Assembly: GCA_030789695.1 (NCBI GenBank)
Contig: CM061132.1
Coordinates: 157,772,817 to 157,836,816, forward strand
Source: Scilla litardierei
Lineage: Eukaryota; Streptophyta; Magnoliopsida; Asparagales; Asparagaceae
DNA length: 64,000 nucleotides
Reading direction: 5' to 3'
The position numbers were made by a program, and so were the translations under genes. The notes beneath the pieces were generated by a model. The model saw only the letters and a program-made list of their open reading frames with translations. It made no database searches and had not been told where the DNA came from. Below, in pieces: positions 21,429 through 33,335 of the stretch. Within the stretch, counting starts at the first letter, position 1, and every line of letters begins with the position of its first letter.

Positions 21429-23251
21429 TGATCGCGCCCGGGCGTACACCCTAAAGAGCGACTGTGTAGTTTTACCGCAAGCGCACGGTGTAGCGGCGAG
21501 CAGGTATCGAACACAGGGAGGACGTATGACAGTGCCTTCTCCGAACAACCTGGCTATAGGGACAGAAAAGTAGGAATTTGCCTTTCGGCGATGTTGTCAC
21601 AATCGTCAAATAATGTAAAGAGGTATAAAATCAAATTAAGACGCCTAGGGAATAGGGAATCCCCGCTACTCACCGTATCTCGTCATTATGATTAATCGGT
21701 TTCACAATTACTAGGGTAGAATGTCGGATGAACTAGTTGCAACTGAATGTAAAACCTAGCTCACGCTCTCGCGCTGTTGCCGGTCTATAGCAAACCTAGG
21801 CTCGGGCCCAATCTTTTGCAAACCCTAGCCTAGGCAAGCTAGCATTAGGATCAACGGCATCGTTTAATCGCATCCCGAGCCCACTCTCGTGCAAACTCGG
21901 GCTGCGACCTAGGTTGGGATAGTTCCTACCCGTCCAATCTCTTGCAAACGGGTATTGGTATAGAATTGCAACCGAGAATCCTAGTATCGGTCCAATCTCT
22001 TGCAAACCGATACTTCGGGAACTCAATTCCAACCCAATTCGGATTTCTAGGGTTTCCTATCGAATTGGGATCCAATCTCTTGCAAATCCCAATCGGTATG
22101 AACACCTAGCTATCCGTGTTATATCAATCCCAAACTAACCCTAATAGCAATTCAAGCAATAGTTCTACCAAATCATCACAAATCGAAAATTGGGCTCGTA
22201 GGGTTCATCCCCACGCCCTAAGACGTTAAGACTACTCACAAATCATATCACAAATGAAAGAATAATCAATTGAAATAGCAATAGAATTCATGGCAATATT
22301 CAAAATAGCAATAAAAATAAGATTTTTAATGAAGAGGGAGACAAACCAATGTAGCTTTCCAAGAATCCAACAAAATAACACTTTTCTCTCCTCTCCAATC
22401 ACAAGAATAAAACTCTAAAAAGTCTAATCTAAAAAGGCTACCAAAAGCAATAAAAAGCTCTCTAAACTAGGTTAGAATCTGGGGTTAAATACCCCCCAAA
22501 ACTGCCCAAAAATTCGTGACCAAACTGCCCCTGCGTAGCTCCAAAATCGTGATTTCCGTTACAGGCAGCGCTACTCACTCGGCCGAGTGACAAAAGTCGC
22601 TCGGCCGAGTGAGAGACCCTGAGAATTTCCAGTAAGTCTGGGGTCTTGGGGGTCTTCACTTCGGGGGTCACTCGGTCGAGGGAGTTGTCGTCACTCGGCC
22701 GATGGGCTTATCTTCACTCGGGCGGTCGGCAATTGCCACTCGGCCGAGTGGGTCTTCTGATGCTCAGACTGACGAAAAACAGTAAGTCGGGAGTTTTTGA
22801 TGGGTGTCGTCTGAGTGCCACTCAGGCGGACGGGATACGTCACTCGGCCGATGCGGCTTCTGATACTCGGCCGAGTGCACGCTTGGAGCGTGTCCGATCT
22901 GGCCGGCCGAGCGGGGTCTCGTCGGTCGGCCGAGTGACTCCTTCACTCGGCCGAGTGAGCTGTTGAAGATGCCCAAATTGCGTATTTTTGCCTCCTCGTC
23001 GCTCCTACGACGTTCTTTCTTCTTCCGCTCCTCTCCAATAGCAAAATACCCCTCGGGGAAGTCGTCGGTGACACTCCGGAGTAGGTGTATCTCGGAATCA
23101 CTCCAAATCGCTCCAAATCTCCTGAAATACGACAAAAACAACAAATCGTGAAAAGTATCGCAATATCGTCGATAAATCGTGAAAAACATGATTTAAGCGA
23201 TCTAAATGGCATGCAAACATGCAGAAAAAGGTGTAAAATACGGAGTGATCA
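21429..23251 (-). repeat. 5' LTR of the Athila-like element (1823 bp)
   Basis: Same length and order as 10214-12036. The palindrome cluster is at 22575-22957, with more perfect copies than the other LTR. Confidence 0.93.
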
Positions 23252-23256
23252 ACCAT

Positions 23257-23953
23257 CTAGCAGGACGAATTGGTAGGCCTTCTGTTCTAGCTTTCGTTCT
23301 TCAACTGGGTCGGTCGGTTTCTCCCCTATGTTTAGGTAACGAATTATTGGGTCCATCCAAGTGATCTCTTGGTCGAGGCTTAGTAGTTCCTGTGTCAGCT
23401 CGCTGGGATGGAGTAGACATTGTACATACACGGTTCGATCGAGTCCCGCAGAGGAGGAGGTTGCCAGCTTAGACAAAGCGTCGGCTCGATGATTCTTCGA
23501 CCTTGGCACGTGATGAATTTCCACGCGTGCAAATTTGGCGAGCTCCGCTTTAGCGACTTGCATGTAACTCTGATTCGAGTTATCGCGAGCCTCGAATGTC
23601 CCATTCAGTTGGTGGACGACGAGACTGGAGTCGCTGAGTGGTTGGACCACTCTCGCCCCTAGGGCTCAAGCCAGTCGGAATCTGTTGATGTCCGCTTCAT
23701 ATTCCACTCCATTATTAGGGGTTTGGAAATCAAAGCGAAGGGCGAATTCGAAAATATCACGCGCTGATGTTTGGACGATTATTTCAGCCCCACTTCCAGC
23801 TTGTGTGGCCGAACCGTCGACTTGCACGATCCAGGTTCCATTGTCCTCAATTGTGTCTTTCGCTCCGTTTGGTGGATTGATGCTTGTTGAGGACGAGAGG
23901 GTAGCCTCAGGTAGTACACTAGTTGTATATACCTCTTTCAGTGGGCCATCGTT
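23257..23953 (-). pseudogene. Archaeal-type second RNase H and linker of the outer Tat element (split by insertions)
   Basis: Minus-strand reading gives WIVQVDGSATQAGSGAEI (first Asp), NGVEYEA (Glu), LSDSSLVVHQL (Asp) and VPRSKNHRADALSKLAT, the motif order of the extra RNase H known in Tat elements. It is broken by a TGA near 23665 and bounded by the nested Copia-type element on one side and the Athila-like element on the other; it ends in LLDG at 23257, which continues at 10208. Confidence 0.8.
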
Positions 23954-23958
23954 GTGGG

Positions 23959-25377
23959 TGTAGAGGAATATGCCCTCGGATCATTTGTATTTGATGCAAA
24001 TTATAATTTAAGCTTAGATGTGGACTATTTTGCATTTGATGCAAAAGAGATTAAATGTGTTTTAAATATTTTAAGACAATATTTAATAATATAAATGCAA
24101 GGAAAAGTTCACGGGTAAGACAGGAATGTCCCGGTCTACACCCAGGTTCAGATTCTCAAATTAAAGCCAAAACATCCATTAGATCAGACCAGGTCAGACC
24201 AGGCTGACCCAGGCCAGACCAAGTCTGGCCTGGGCACCTGGCCAGACCTGGCTGAGCCAGGTAGCCAGGCACTGGGCACAGGCCCAGGCACTGGATGCCT
24301 GGGCCTGCGCCCAGGCGCCCGCCCCGGGCGCCCGCCTGGCGCCAGGCGCCTGGGCGCCTGTGCCCAGGCCTGGGCGCCCATGCCCAGGCCTGGGCCAGGC
24401 GCCCAGTCAGCCTGGGTTTTAGGCTGTGGGGCCCACAGGTTGGGCCCCCCCTCAGGGTGCAGAACCTTAGGTTTGATGGCAGATTTTGACGGCTCAGTTT
24501 TTGCGAAAAACTAGCCGTGGGCTGAACTTTGAGTAATCAATTGGGTGGTCAAACGAACTCCGATTGACGAACGGTTTTTTCCTATGCGTTCACCGTTGAA
24601 CACCATTCGAATTGATAGGTTGTATCAATCCTGAAGTTCAACGGTGGGGGAGTTAAAATTCACGAAATTTGCACTTTGTGAAGGGCAAACTAAATTGAAT
24701 TTGATTAACTCTAAATTAGTCCCACATCAGATTTTGAGAAAAGGGGAGAGTCCGCCACCTATATAAATAGGGGTCTGCTCTCCTCCTCAAAAACTCGTCC
24801 TAAGCTCTAGATCTGAACGGCTCTCGTAAATGTTGGAGCACGCTCGGATCTAAGCTTAAATTAATATTTCTCATCTTCCTATAAATTTCTGTCTTGCTCC
24901 TGAGGGCTCTAGCAAAACCGCAAAGGAGTTCGGATTCGGATCCGAAATCTAGGCGGAGGTTTCACTTGCGTGAAACTTTCTTCGGCGGTTGGCTGGCTCG
25001 GTGACACGGGATTGTTCGCCTCGGGATGCAGAGCGGTTCGAGGAGCGGTTCGGGGAGCGGTTCGAGGAGCAGCTCGGTGTGGGACGGGGAGCGGCTCGGA
25101 AGATGGTGCGGAACATCTCGCCAGCTCCAGGGCTGAGATTCCGGGTATGTGTTTAATTAAGCATTAGTTTAGTTTAATCGCAGTAGGCTAGATTCTTCTT
25201 GGGATGGTCAGACCCATCCCAAGTTAGCATAGATCTTGGATTAGGGTCTTGGACCTTAGGGTTAAATGTTAATTAGATTAACATGTTTATATTTTCCGCT
25301 GCTTTTCTGTCTATGTTCCATCCGACTTAGGACGGGCATCGAGTTTTTGTGCCCTAAGGGTCCCAGAAAACCCTTCA
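23959..25377 (+). repeat. 5' LTR of the Copia-type element (1419 bp)
   Basis: Contains a GC-rich CCAGGC/GCCTGGGC block (24185-24420), then TATA box CTATATAAATAGG at about 24759-24771 and a GAGCGGTTCG-type short repeat at 25030-25100. Confidence 0.9.
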
Positions 25378-25378
25378 G

Positions 25379-25390
25379 TGGTATCAGAGC
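25379..25390 (+). other. Primer-binding site TGGTATCAGAGC
   Basis: One base after the LTR end; complementary to initiator tRNA-Met, the usual Copia primer. Confidence 0.92.
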
Positions 25391-25439
25391 CAGGTTTGCG
25401 TAACGATCTAGCCTGCGATTTCTATTAAACTATGAAATG

Positions 25440-25930
25440 CTTTTAAATGCTTTTAAAAATGTTTTTAAAGTTATGAGATAATTTTCAAAAATGTTTTAGA
25501 TGTTCAAATATTCTATTTGATAAATTTTGAACATGGAAATGTTTAAATGACGTTTTAAAATTTATGTGATAATTTTTTAAACTAAATTTAAATCTTTTAA
25601 AATTTATGTGATAAGTTTAAAGTGCCTAAAATTTTATATGATAAATTTTTAAGCATGAAAGTTTTTTAAAATGATGTTTTAATTTTATGAGATATTTTAA
25701 AACTGATTTTAAAGGTTAAAATTTTTATGCGATAAATTTTTTAAAGTAGCATGCAAATTTGTGATTTTAAAAACAAGTTTTTATGAGATAAAAATAAAAT
25801 ATTTTAAAATCATATTTTAAATTTAAATGTTAAATTTATGTATGCATGCTAAAATTGTTTATGCGATAAACTTAATTTATTTAATTGTTAAATAGTTGTG
25901 CACTATCTTTATGCGATAAATTAGTGTAGC
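25440..25930 (+). repeat. AT-rich degenerate repeat in the Copia-type leader
   Basis: Many variants of TTTATGNGATAAATTTT, e.g. ending TTATGCGATAAA at about 25725-25737, 25860-25870 and 25910-25920. Confidence 0.6.
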
Positions 25931-26588
25931 TTTATTTTAATGGCTAGTTCTTCTTGTCCCTTATTTGATAACACAAGACAACCCTTTAGGTTAGCCATTA
26001 AAAATGATTAAAATTTATTACTTGAATTTTAATGACATGCTGTGTTTTAATAAAACTTTTAATAACCCTTTAAGACCTAATTCATGATTAGGGTAGTCCT
26101 TTTAATGAATCTTAATTCTAATTGTTATAATTAATTCTCATTAAAGGACTTCGCTTTTAGCGTTGTTAATAAAGTTTATTAAAATCCTAATAACGATTAG
26201 GATAGCACGTGAACCTTATAGTTGATAAGGACTTAATAAAAGTTATTAAACAAATCCTAAAATTTTGAATTTAAGGATGCAACTAGTTGATAGGATTAAT
26301 TAGTTGTTAATAGAAGATGTTTAGTCTTTGGCACATATACAAAAATGACAAGCTTCATTCAATGGACCATAATCCAGTCAATGTGCTTGGCTAAGAGTTC
26401 TGGATCACCCTTTAAGGGATAGTGATCCTGGCTTAGTCAATTCCCTGGCTGTGTTTCGCTGGACCGCAATGTCGCGAATCATGATTGTATGACACCCTGG
26501 ACTATATTTAAGTCAAATACGTTAATAATCTTTTTCAAGATTAGCCGTAGCCCTCTTTGTTTTAGGGGTTAGTTACTATAGGACCCGT

Positions 26589-27580
26589 GTTACAGTTGTT
26601 GAGATACCCTCAAGCTGTGACATGGCAACCCTGTAGAAACCAACTCCTTAAATACATAAGATGAAATCTTGACTAACCCAAACCGTCGTCTCGTACCCCG
26701 AGCGCCGGCGTAAGTTAAGTCAATGATGTAGTCTGACTAGATGTAGTCTAAGTCCTGACCCAAACCGACGTGTCGTGAATACCCCGAGCGCCGGAGCAAG
26801 TCAGACTAGACACGAAAACAAGGGTCAGACTAGACTAGACATTGTGATTTGGATGAGCACCCTCATGATCACAAATGGCTAGGGGTAAAAACCAATTAAG
26901 AGGGTTATATCTGATATGATCGATGAAGAGTCATCTTCCGATCGCAGTCAAGCAACTTGTTGAGCTACCCTCAAGGTTGTTAGGCTCAAGGTGATTGGAC
27001 CTCTTACCCATTAATTTTAATTTGATTAAATCGTTCGTTATTAAGCTTTGAAATGATCGTAAAAAATAGTGGGAGGATATAGATAGATAAAAGCCATTCT
27101 ACCTATATTTAATTTTGAACATATGCCAAAACTAGGGTAAGACTATGTTTACCGAAGGGATCTAATTATAATATTTTAATGAAATAAGTTAACTGGTCAA
27201 TTAGGTTGATTAATTGAATATTAAGTTAAATTCTAGTTGATAGAATTAAACTATATTCTCGTTGACAAATTAAATGACCTTCTAAAGAACAGACTTAAGA
27301 AATATGATTTCATTAAGTTCTGGGTTCAACAAATAAATTCACGCTACATGTCACTCGTCTCTATACGAGGCAGCTTGAACATATAGGATATTCGAAGTAT
27401 GTTTCTCCCTACAACTTGTCGAGATACCCTTAAGGTTGTATGGACAAACAATTTTGATCCACAAAGTTCGAGAATTCGATCAAACTGTTTGAGTCGAATA
27501 CGAGTGCATGAGCGGTGCAAGACTATGTATCCCAACTGGATCTTGAGACAAGCAACTCCTTGAGCTACACTCAAGATTGC
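26589..27580 (+). other. Four related hairpin motifs in the non-coding interior
   Basis: At 26589-26621, 26952-26980, 27410-27440 and 27552-27580. Each has a core close to TTGAG-(A/C)TACCC-TCAAG with flanking arms that are complementary within the copy but differ between copies (e.g. ACAG/CTGT in the first, CAAC/GTTG in the second). Confidence 0.55.
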
Positions 27581-29255
27581 AACTCTCAGGCGTTTGGATA
27601 CATGAGACGCTTGCATAGGTATTTATTTATGTTGGGTTATTTAATATCTAAATATGATTTAGAAAAGGAAGAAGGCACTCGGAAAGTCAATTGAGAAAGT
27701 TAGTTTATTTTATCATTAGTACAGGCATAAGTAGGAGGAAATGAAAATGTGACATATTTTGATGTCATGATTTCATAATTATTGTTATACAAAAAAAAGG
27801 TTAACACATTTTGACGAATGTCGTCACATTGCTTCTGAAGCAATGAGTAATATGTATAACGATAATATATATATTAAATGTTGATATATAAATACACAAG
27901 ATAGTAGCAAACTTATATGGCAAAATAGACTAGGCCGTATCGAGAGACTAAGCTTCACAAGTCACATAAAGAGGGGTCTGACCTCTCGTATTATGAAGTC
28001 TGCGGACACTTGTAAGTCTTATCCTCTTAGATAGAATGGCCGAAACCCATCTGTAAGACAGTGGGAGAATGAGTTGTCGAACTCAGTCCGGTACATACTG
28101 ATGAACCCGAGTCTAGATTAACCAAATTAAGTTATTCGTATATTTTATTAAGACATGTGTTCTTGATGAAACATAAGTCTGATAAAATAAAGAATGAAAT
28201 GACTAAAGTATTTAAACTGATTCGATTAGATCGAATGGTCAAATACTTAGCCACAGTAAATCTTGCGTAATTAAAAGAAAATGTGATTTTCTCTCAGGTC
28301 AAGTCTGTTAACACATCCGTGTGTCAAAAGGTATGAATCACACTTAGTTAGACTTGGTGTGATCCATTGTAAGTGACTCTGAGTTAAGTCCTCCTTCTGG
28401 TTTAAGTCCCAGATAGTAATGCCTAGGTTTTGATAATGTTCTGTGAGGACATTATCAATAATATATTCATTAAATCAATCATTAGGAAGTTGTATAATTA
28501 CTCGAATTTCGTGAGACGAAGAGTCGAGTTAAACATCATAACTGATGATGACTTAGTCAACTTCCGGGATGAAATTCGGAGTAATAACTCCGATTTAAAA
28601 AAAACTTGATGCAATCAGAATAGGTCCGTGTGCATAAATAAATTTTAGAATTTAGTTTACGTGCAAAAGGAAAATGTTTCCTCACTTTCTGCAAGTAAAT
28701 CTTTAAGTTGAAAGATTGGTGCAGAAAGGAATATAGTGAAGTGCAATCATGTTGGTCGAGAACGGTTTTTCCATACTAATTCCTATAAAACAGATTATAA
28801 TGAAACCATTTTTTCACCAGCAGATGTGTATAGAACTACTCGGACCAAACTCGATGTAAACGCTTAAGTTGACCATGAAAATTGGAGCATTCACTTACAA
28901 GTTCGTTTTTCTAAATATAATTTAGACGGACCAACTTATATGAATTAGCCAGATAGTTTTCAAGGTCAGTGGGAGCATGTAAATTACATGTGAGGCATCA
29001 AAGGGATGGAACATATATATTTTGATGAAGTGATCAAAAGAGTTTGATACTTTATCAGAAATAGATATGAGCCATTTATGACCATTAACTAATTTAAGAT
29101 TATTATCGTAAGGTACGATGAACTGGATAAGATCCAAATAAATAAAATATTATGGATTCCGACAGACCAAATGAATTATTTGAATGAGATTCAAATGGTT
29201 GGTCTAATATGAACATAGAAACTCCTTAAGTCTATAGTATAGACGGTTTTAGCAG

Positions 29256-29305
29256 ATCCACTCACGAAGGCTCTACCACATGAAGTCGGGAAAACTTATG
29301 TGTAA
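29256..29305 (+). pseudogene. Copia RNase H C-terminal remnant
   Basis: Reads LADPLTKALPHEVGK then stop, the usual end of Copia polyproteins. No upstream RT or integrase can be read. Confidence 0.6.
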
Positions 29306-30483
29306 AAACGGTATTAGATACCGAGATAAATGGGCCTGAGTGCAAGTGGGAGATGTTGAGAGATGATACCCTCGAGGCTATCTATTTTCATGTGTGAATA
29401 GCACAAACATCTTGTTCGAAATAACAGTAAGCTGTTTGGTAATAATTTATCTAAAGTTATGCTATAATGTAGTTAACATTAGATATTAACTTAGGTAAAG
29501 TCCTGAGACTTTATACAAGGTCAAACATGTATCGAGATGAGTATCTCGATCATGGAGAAATGTTTGACCGTCTGTAGCATAAGTCTAAAAGGGTTCGTGG
29601 TCGTAGATGTTTCGAGACAAGGATATCGAAACATCGAATAGACCATTGTGTCTTAGTCTTCACCGTTTAGCGGTGGCGATGATCTCATGATCGCTTGACT
29701 TGGCGAAGTCGTAGACGAGACACAGGTGCTCATTAGAGAATGAGTTCACTGAACGATCCACAAGAGTTATCATATGGTTATATTGACCAATCTGTCAATG
29801 ATGACTCTGAGTGATGATAGGCTAGTTGGTCTTTTGACTTGAGGTCATTTTGACGAACCTGTGCGTGAACGGTGCCACTTAGATCAAATGACCTAGCTTC
29901 GAGGCAAGGCCTGTCGAAAGGTCTTTGATTGGGTGACACTTGAAGCGTATGAGGAGAGTAATGACCAAGAGAGGATTCGTCTCTCCCGGTCAATGGGAGT
30001 TAGTGTCGTAGGGTTAGTTCGGTCTTTAGTAAAAACTCTGGCCAGAGTATGTTGGAAGAAGTCCAACATTTTTGACTAAAAGATCGATAGAAACTAACCG
30101 GAGTCAAGTTATTGGGGTTGACAGTTTGACCGTACCCTAGACTTGACTTACACGACATAGTTTAGATGAAGAGACTATAACTACGGAATTCATCACGGAA
30201 ACAGTCAGGGTGGTCCCGACAATACTCATGTCAATGAGTCAACCACATAATGATGATTCCTGAAACAGGGACGGCAACCACTGCTCGTGGTCACTGCCGT
30301 ATAGGGCTTCGAGCCCAACCTGTTGTAAGGGTCAGGCTGTAGGGTCTCACACAGAGTGCGATCTTCGTCTAATAATAGGTAGAAATTAGTTAGGGAGAAT
30401 AATTTGCATTTGATGCAAGGGATAAAATATTGCAAAAGATGTTTGCAATCATCTCCTGCATTCGGGATAAATGATCCTGAGTG

Positions 30484-30494
30484 CAAGTGGGAGA
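30484..30494 (+). other. Polypurine tract of the Copia-type element
   Basis: CAAGTGGGAGA precedes the 3' LTR. A near-identical block (CCTGAGTGCAAGTGGGAGATG) also occurs 1.1 kb earlier at about 29335-29355. Confidence 0.7.
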
Positions 30495-31947
30495 TGTATA
30501 TGAATATGCCCTCGGATCATTTGTATTTTATGCAAATGATAATTTAAGCTTAGATAGGGACTATTTTGCATTTGATGCAAAAGAGATTAAATGTGTTTTA
30601 AATAGTTTAATACAATATTTAATAATATAAACGCAAGGAAAAGTTCACGGGTAAGACGAGAATATCCCGGTCTAGACCCAGGTTCGAACGGCGTCCAAAT
30701 CGGACGCCAGATTCTCAAATTAAAGCCAAAACAGCCATTAGATCAGACCAGGTCAGACCAGGCTGACCCAGGCCAGACCAAGTCTGGCCTGGGCACCTGG
30801 CCAGACCTGGCTGAGCCAGGTAGCCAGGCACTGGGCACAGGCCCAGGCGCTGGACGCCTGGGCGCCCAGGCGCCCTGGGCCGGGCGCCTTGGGCGCCCGC
30901 CTGGTGCCCGCCTGGCGCCTGGGCGCCCATGCCCAGGCCTGGGCGCCCGTGCCTAGGCCTGGGCCAGGCGCCCAGTCAGCCTGGGTTTTAGGCTATGGGG
31001 TCCACAGGTTGGGCCCCACCTCAGGGTGCAGAACCCTAGGTTTGATGGCAGATTTTGACGGCTCAGTTTTTGCGAAAAACTAGCCGTGGGCTGAACTTTG
31101 AGTAATCAACTGGGTGGTCAAACGAACTCCGATTGACGAACGGTTTTTTCATATGCGTTCACCGTTGAACACCCTTCGAATTGATAGGTTGTATCAATCC
31201 TAAAGTTCAACGGTGAGGGAGTTAAAATTCACGGAAGTTTACACTTTGTGAAGGGCAAACTAAATTGAATTTGATTAACTCTAAATTAGTCCCACATCGG
31301 ATTTTGAGAAAAGGGGAGAGTCCGCCGCCTATATAAATAGGGGTCTGCTCTCCTCCTCAAAAACTCGTCCCAAGCTCTAGATCTGAGCGGCTCTCGTAAA
31401 TGTTGGAGCACGCTCGGATCTAAGCTTAAATTAATATTTCTCATCTCCCTATAAATTTATGTCTTGCTCCTGAGGGCTCTAGCAAAGCCGCAAAGGAGTT
31501 CGGATTCGGATCCGAAATCTAGGCGGAGGTTTCACTTACGTGAAACTTTCTTCGGCGGTTGGTTGGCTCGGCGACACGGGATTGTTCGCCTCGGGATGCG
31601 GAGCGGTTCAAGGGGCGGTTCGGGGAGCGGTTCGAGGAGCAGCTCGGCGTGGGACGGGGAGCGGCTCGGAAGACGGTGCGGAACATCTCGCCTGCTCCAG
31701 GGCTGAGATTCCGGGCATGTGTTTAATTAAGCATTAGTTTAATTTAATCGCAGTAGGCTAGATCCTTCTTGGGATGGTCAGACCCATCCCAAGTCGGCAT
31801 AGATCTTGAATTAGGGTCTTGGAACTTAGGGTTAAATGTTAATTAGATTAACATGTTTATATTTTCCGCTGCTTTTCTGTCTATGTTCCGTCCGACTTAG
31901 GACGTGCATAGAGTTTTTGTGCCCTAAGGGTCCCAGAAAACCCTTCA
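30495..31947 (+). repeat. 3' LTR of the Copia-type element (1453 bp)
   Basis: Like 23959-25377 but with about 26 extra bases (containing GGCGTCCAAATCGGACGCC, an inverted repeat, near 30690-30710) and a different number of CCAGGC-type units. Confidence 0.9.
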
Positions 31948-31952
31948 GTAGG

Positions 31953-33335
31953 TGAGTTCGACGATTAAGTCAGTGAGAGCCTGCTCTTTGATGGAAGTCC
32001 TTGATTTAAACTGGATGTCGAATTCTCTTAGTTCAACTCCCCATTTCACTATTCTCCCTGAACGATCGAGCCTCTTCAGGGTCTGCTCTAAGGGAGTGTC
32101 GGTGAGGACCAGGATGGTATGCGCTTGGAAATACGGTTACAACCACCTTGCGGATTGGACCAATATGAAAGCCATCTTTTCGATCCTCGAGTAGTTGACA
32201 TCCGCACCTCGGAGGACCTGACTGATGTAGTAGATGGGCCGTTGTACCCCTACATCTTCTTTGATGAGCGATGAACTTACAGCCTCCTCAGTGGTGGCTA
32301 GGTAGATGATGAATTGATCATCCTTATCTGGCTTGGTCAGGAGCGGTGGAGTGCGAAGGTAATCCTTTAACTCGGAGAAAGCTTTTTTGCAGTCGGTATC
32401 CCATTTGATGACTGCCGCTTGACGCGAAGGCTATCGCCTTTCTCAACACATTGAAGAAAGGTAATGACCTCTCAGCTGACTTAGACAAGAACCGTCCCAA
32501 GGCTGCTATCATTCCGTTCAGCCTCTGGAGCTATCTGAGAGTCAAGGGATCCTTCATCGTGATGATGGCAGCGATCTTGTCGGGGTTAGCCTCGATCCCT
32601 CGATTCGTCAGCATGAAACCGATGAACTTTTCCGATCGAACCTAGAAGGTACATTTGGCAGGGTTTAGCCGAATGTTGTATCATCGGATCTGTGCAAATA
32701 TCTCCCGGAGGTTTGTGACGTGATCCGTTGGCTTCTTCGACTTGACCAACATGTCGTCGATGTAGACTTCTAGGTTTCGTCCTATTTGAGCCTTGAAGAC
32801 GTCGTTCATCATGCGTTAGTACGTGGCCCCTGCATTTTTTAAACCGAATGGCATTTTGGTGTAGTAAAAATACCTTGATTAGTAATGAAAGGAGTTTTCC
32901 CCTCATCCTCTGGTGCCATCTGAATCTGGTTATATCCTGAGAAGGCGTCTATGAAACTTAGGAGTTCGTAGCTTGAAGCACTGTCGACCAGATGGTCGAT
33001 TCGTGTCAAGGGGTAGCGATCCTTCGGGTACTCTTTGTTGAGGTCAGTGAAGTCGATGCACATTCGTCATTTGCCGTTCGCCTTCTTGACCATTACGACA
33101 TTTGAGAACCATTCAAGATACTTGACTTTTCGAATGAAGCCAGCTTCTAGAAATCGATCCACTTTTTCGATCATAGCTTTCATTTTTTCGCCTCCATGTT
33201 TCTTTTCTTTTGCTTCATGGGTCTAGAGGTCGGGTCGACCTCCAGCTTGTAGGATTCTACCTCAGGGTCGATGCTAGGCATATACTTCGGGGTCCAGGCG
33301 AAGATGTCGGCATGCTCTATTAAGAGAACGATTAA
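31953..33335 (-). pseudogene. RT and RNase H of the outer Tat element (broken)
   Basis: Minus strand: pre-RT linker, RT block CIDFTDLNKEYPKDRYPLT and SFIDAFSGYNQI (33063-32850), YYTKMPFGLKNAGATY, the catalytic YIDD (32764-32753), then RNase H traces RPIYYIS and LVLTDTPLEQTL with WGVELREFDI. Stops in ATY*RMM (near 32816) and after QSARWL, plus several frame changes, show it is dead. It is cut at 31953 by the Copia-type element; the following linker and second RNase H resume at 23953. Confidence 0.88.

Larger units (their letters stand above)
10214..23251 (-). mobile_element. Athila-like Gypsy LTR retrotransposon nested in the Tat integrase
   Basis: Starts TGATCGCGCCC, ends GGAGTGATCA, flanked by perfect ACCAT duplications (10209-10213, 23252-23256). 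Element orientation is right to left: 5' LTR 23251-21429, PBS 21422-21405, pol 21261-17610, palindrome/TATA region 17066-16709, extra ORF 16159-13994, non-coding 3' region, polypurine tract 12051-12037, 3' LTR 12036-10214. Gag and protease are absent: only about 145 bp separate the PBS from a pol ORF that starts upstream of RT. The two LTRs are the same length (1823 bp) and differ only at scattered positions, so the insertion is fairly young. Confidence 0.93.
23959..31947 (+). mobile_element. Copia-type, mostly non-coding LTR element (LARD-like) nested in the Tat element
   Basis: LTRs 23959-25377 and 30495-31947 start TGTA...GAATATGCCCTCGG and end CCCTTCA; the PBS is TGGTATCAGAGC. Flanks GTGGG (23954-23958) and GTAGG (31948-31952) look like one duplication with a later change. 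The ~5.1 kb interior has no long ORF. The only coding trace is an ADPLTKALP stretch at about 29256-29300, the typical end of Copia RNase H. It resembles large retrotransposon derivatives that are mobilised in trans. Confidence 0.85.

Noticed and set aside
24184..24489. Pro/Ala/Gly-rich ORFs in the Copia-type LTR
   Set aside because: Products of the GC-rich CCAGGC repeat; not conserved as protein between the two LTRs.
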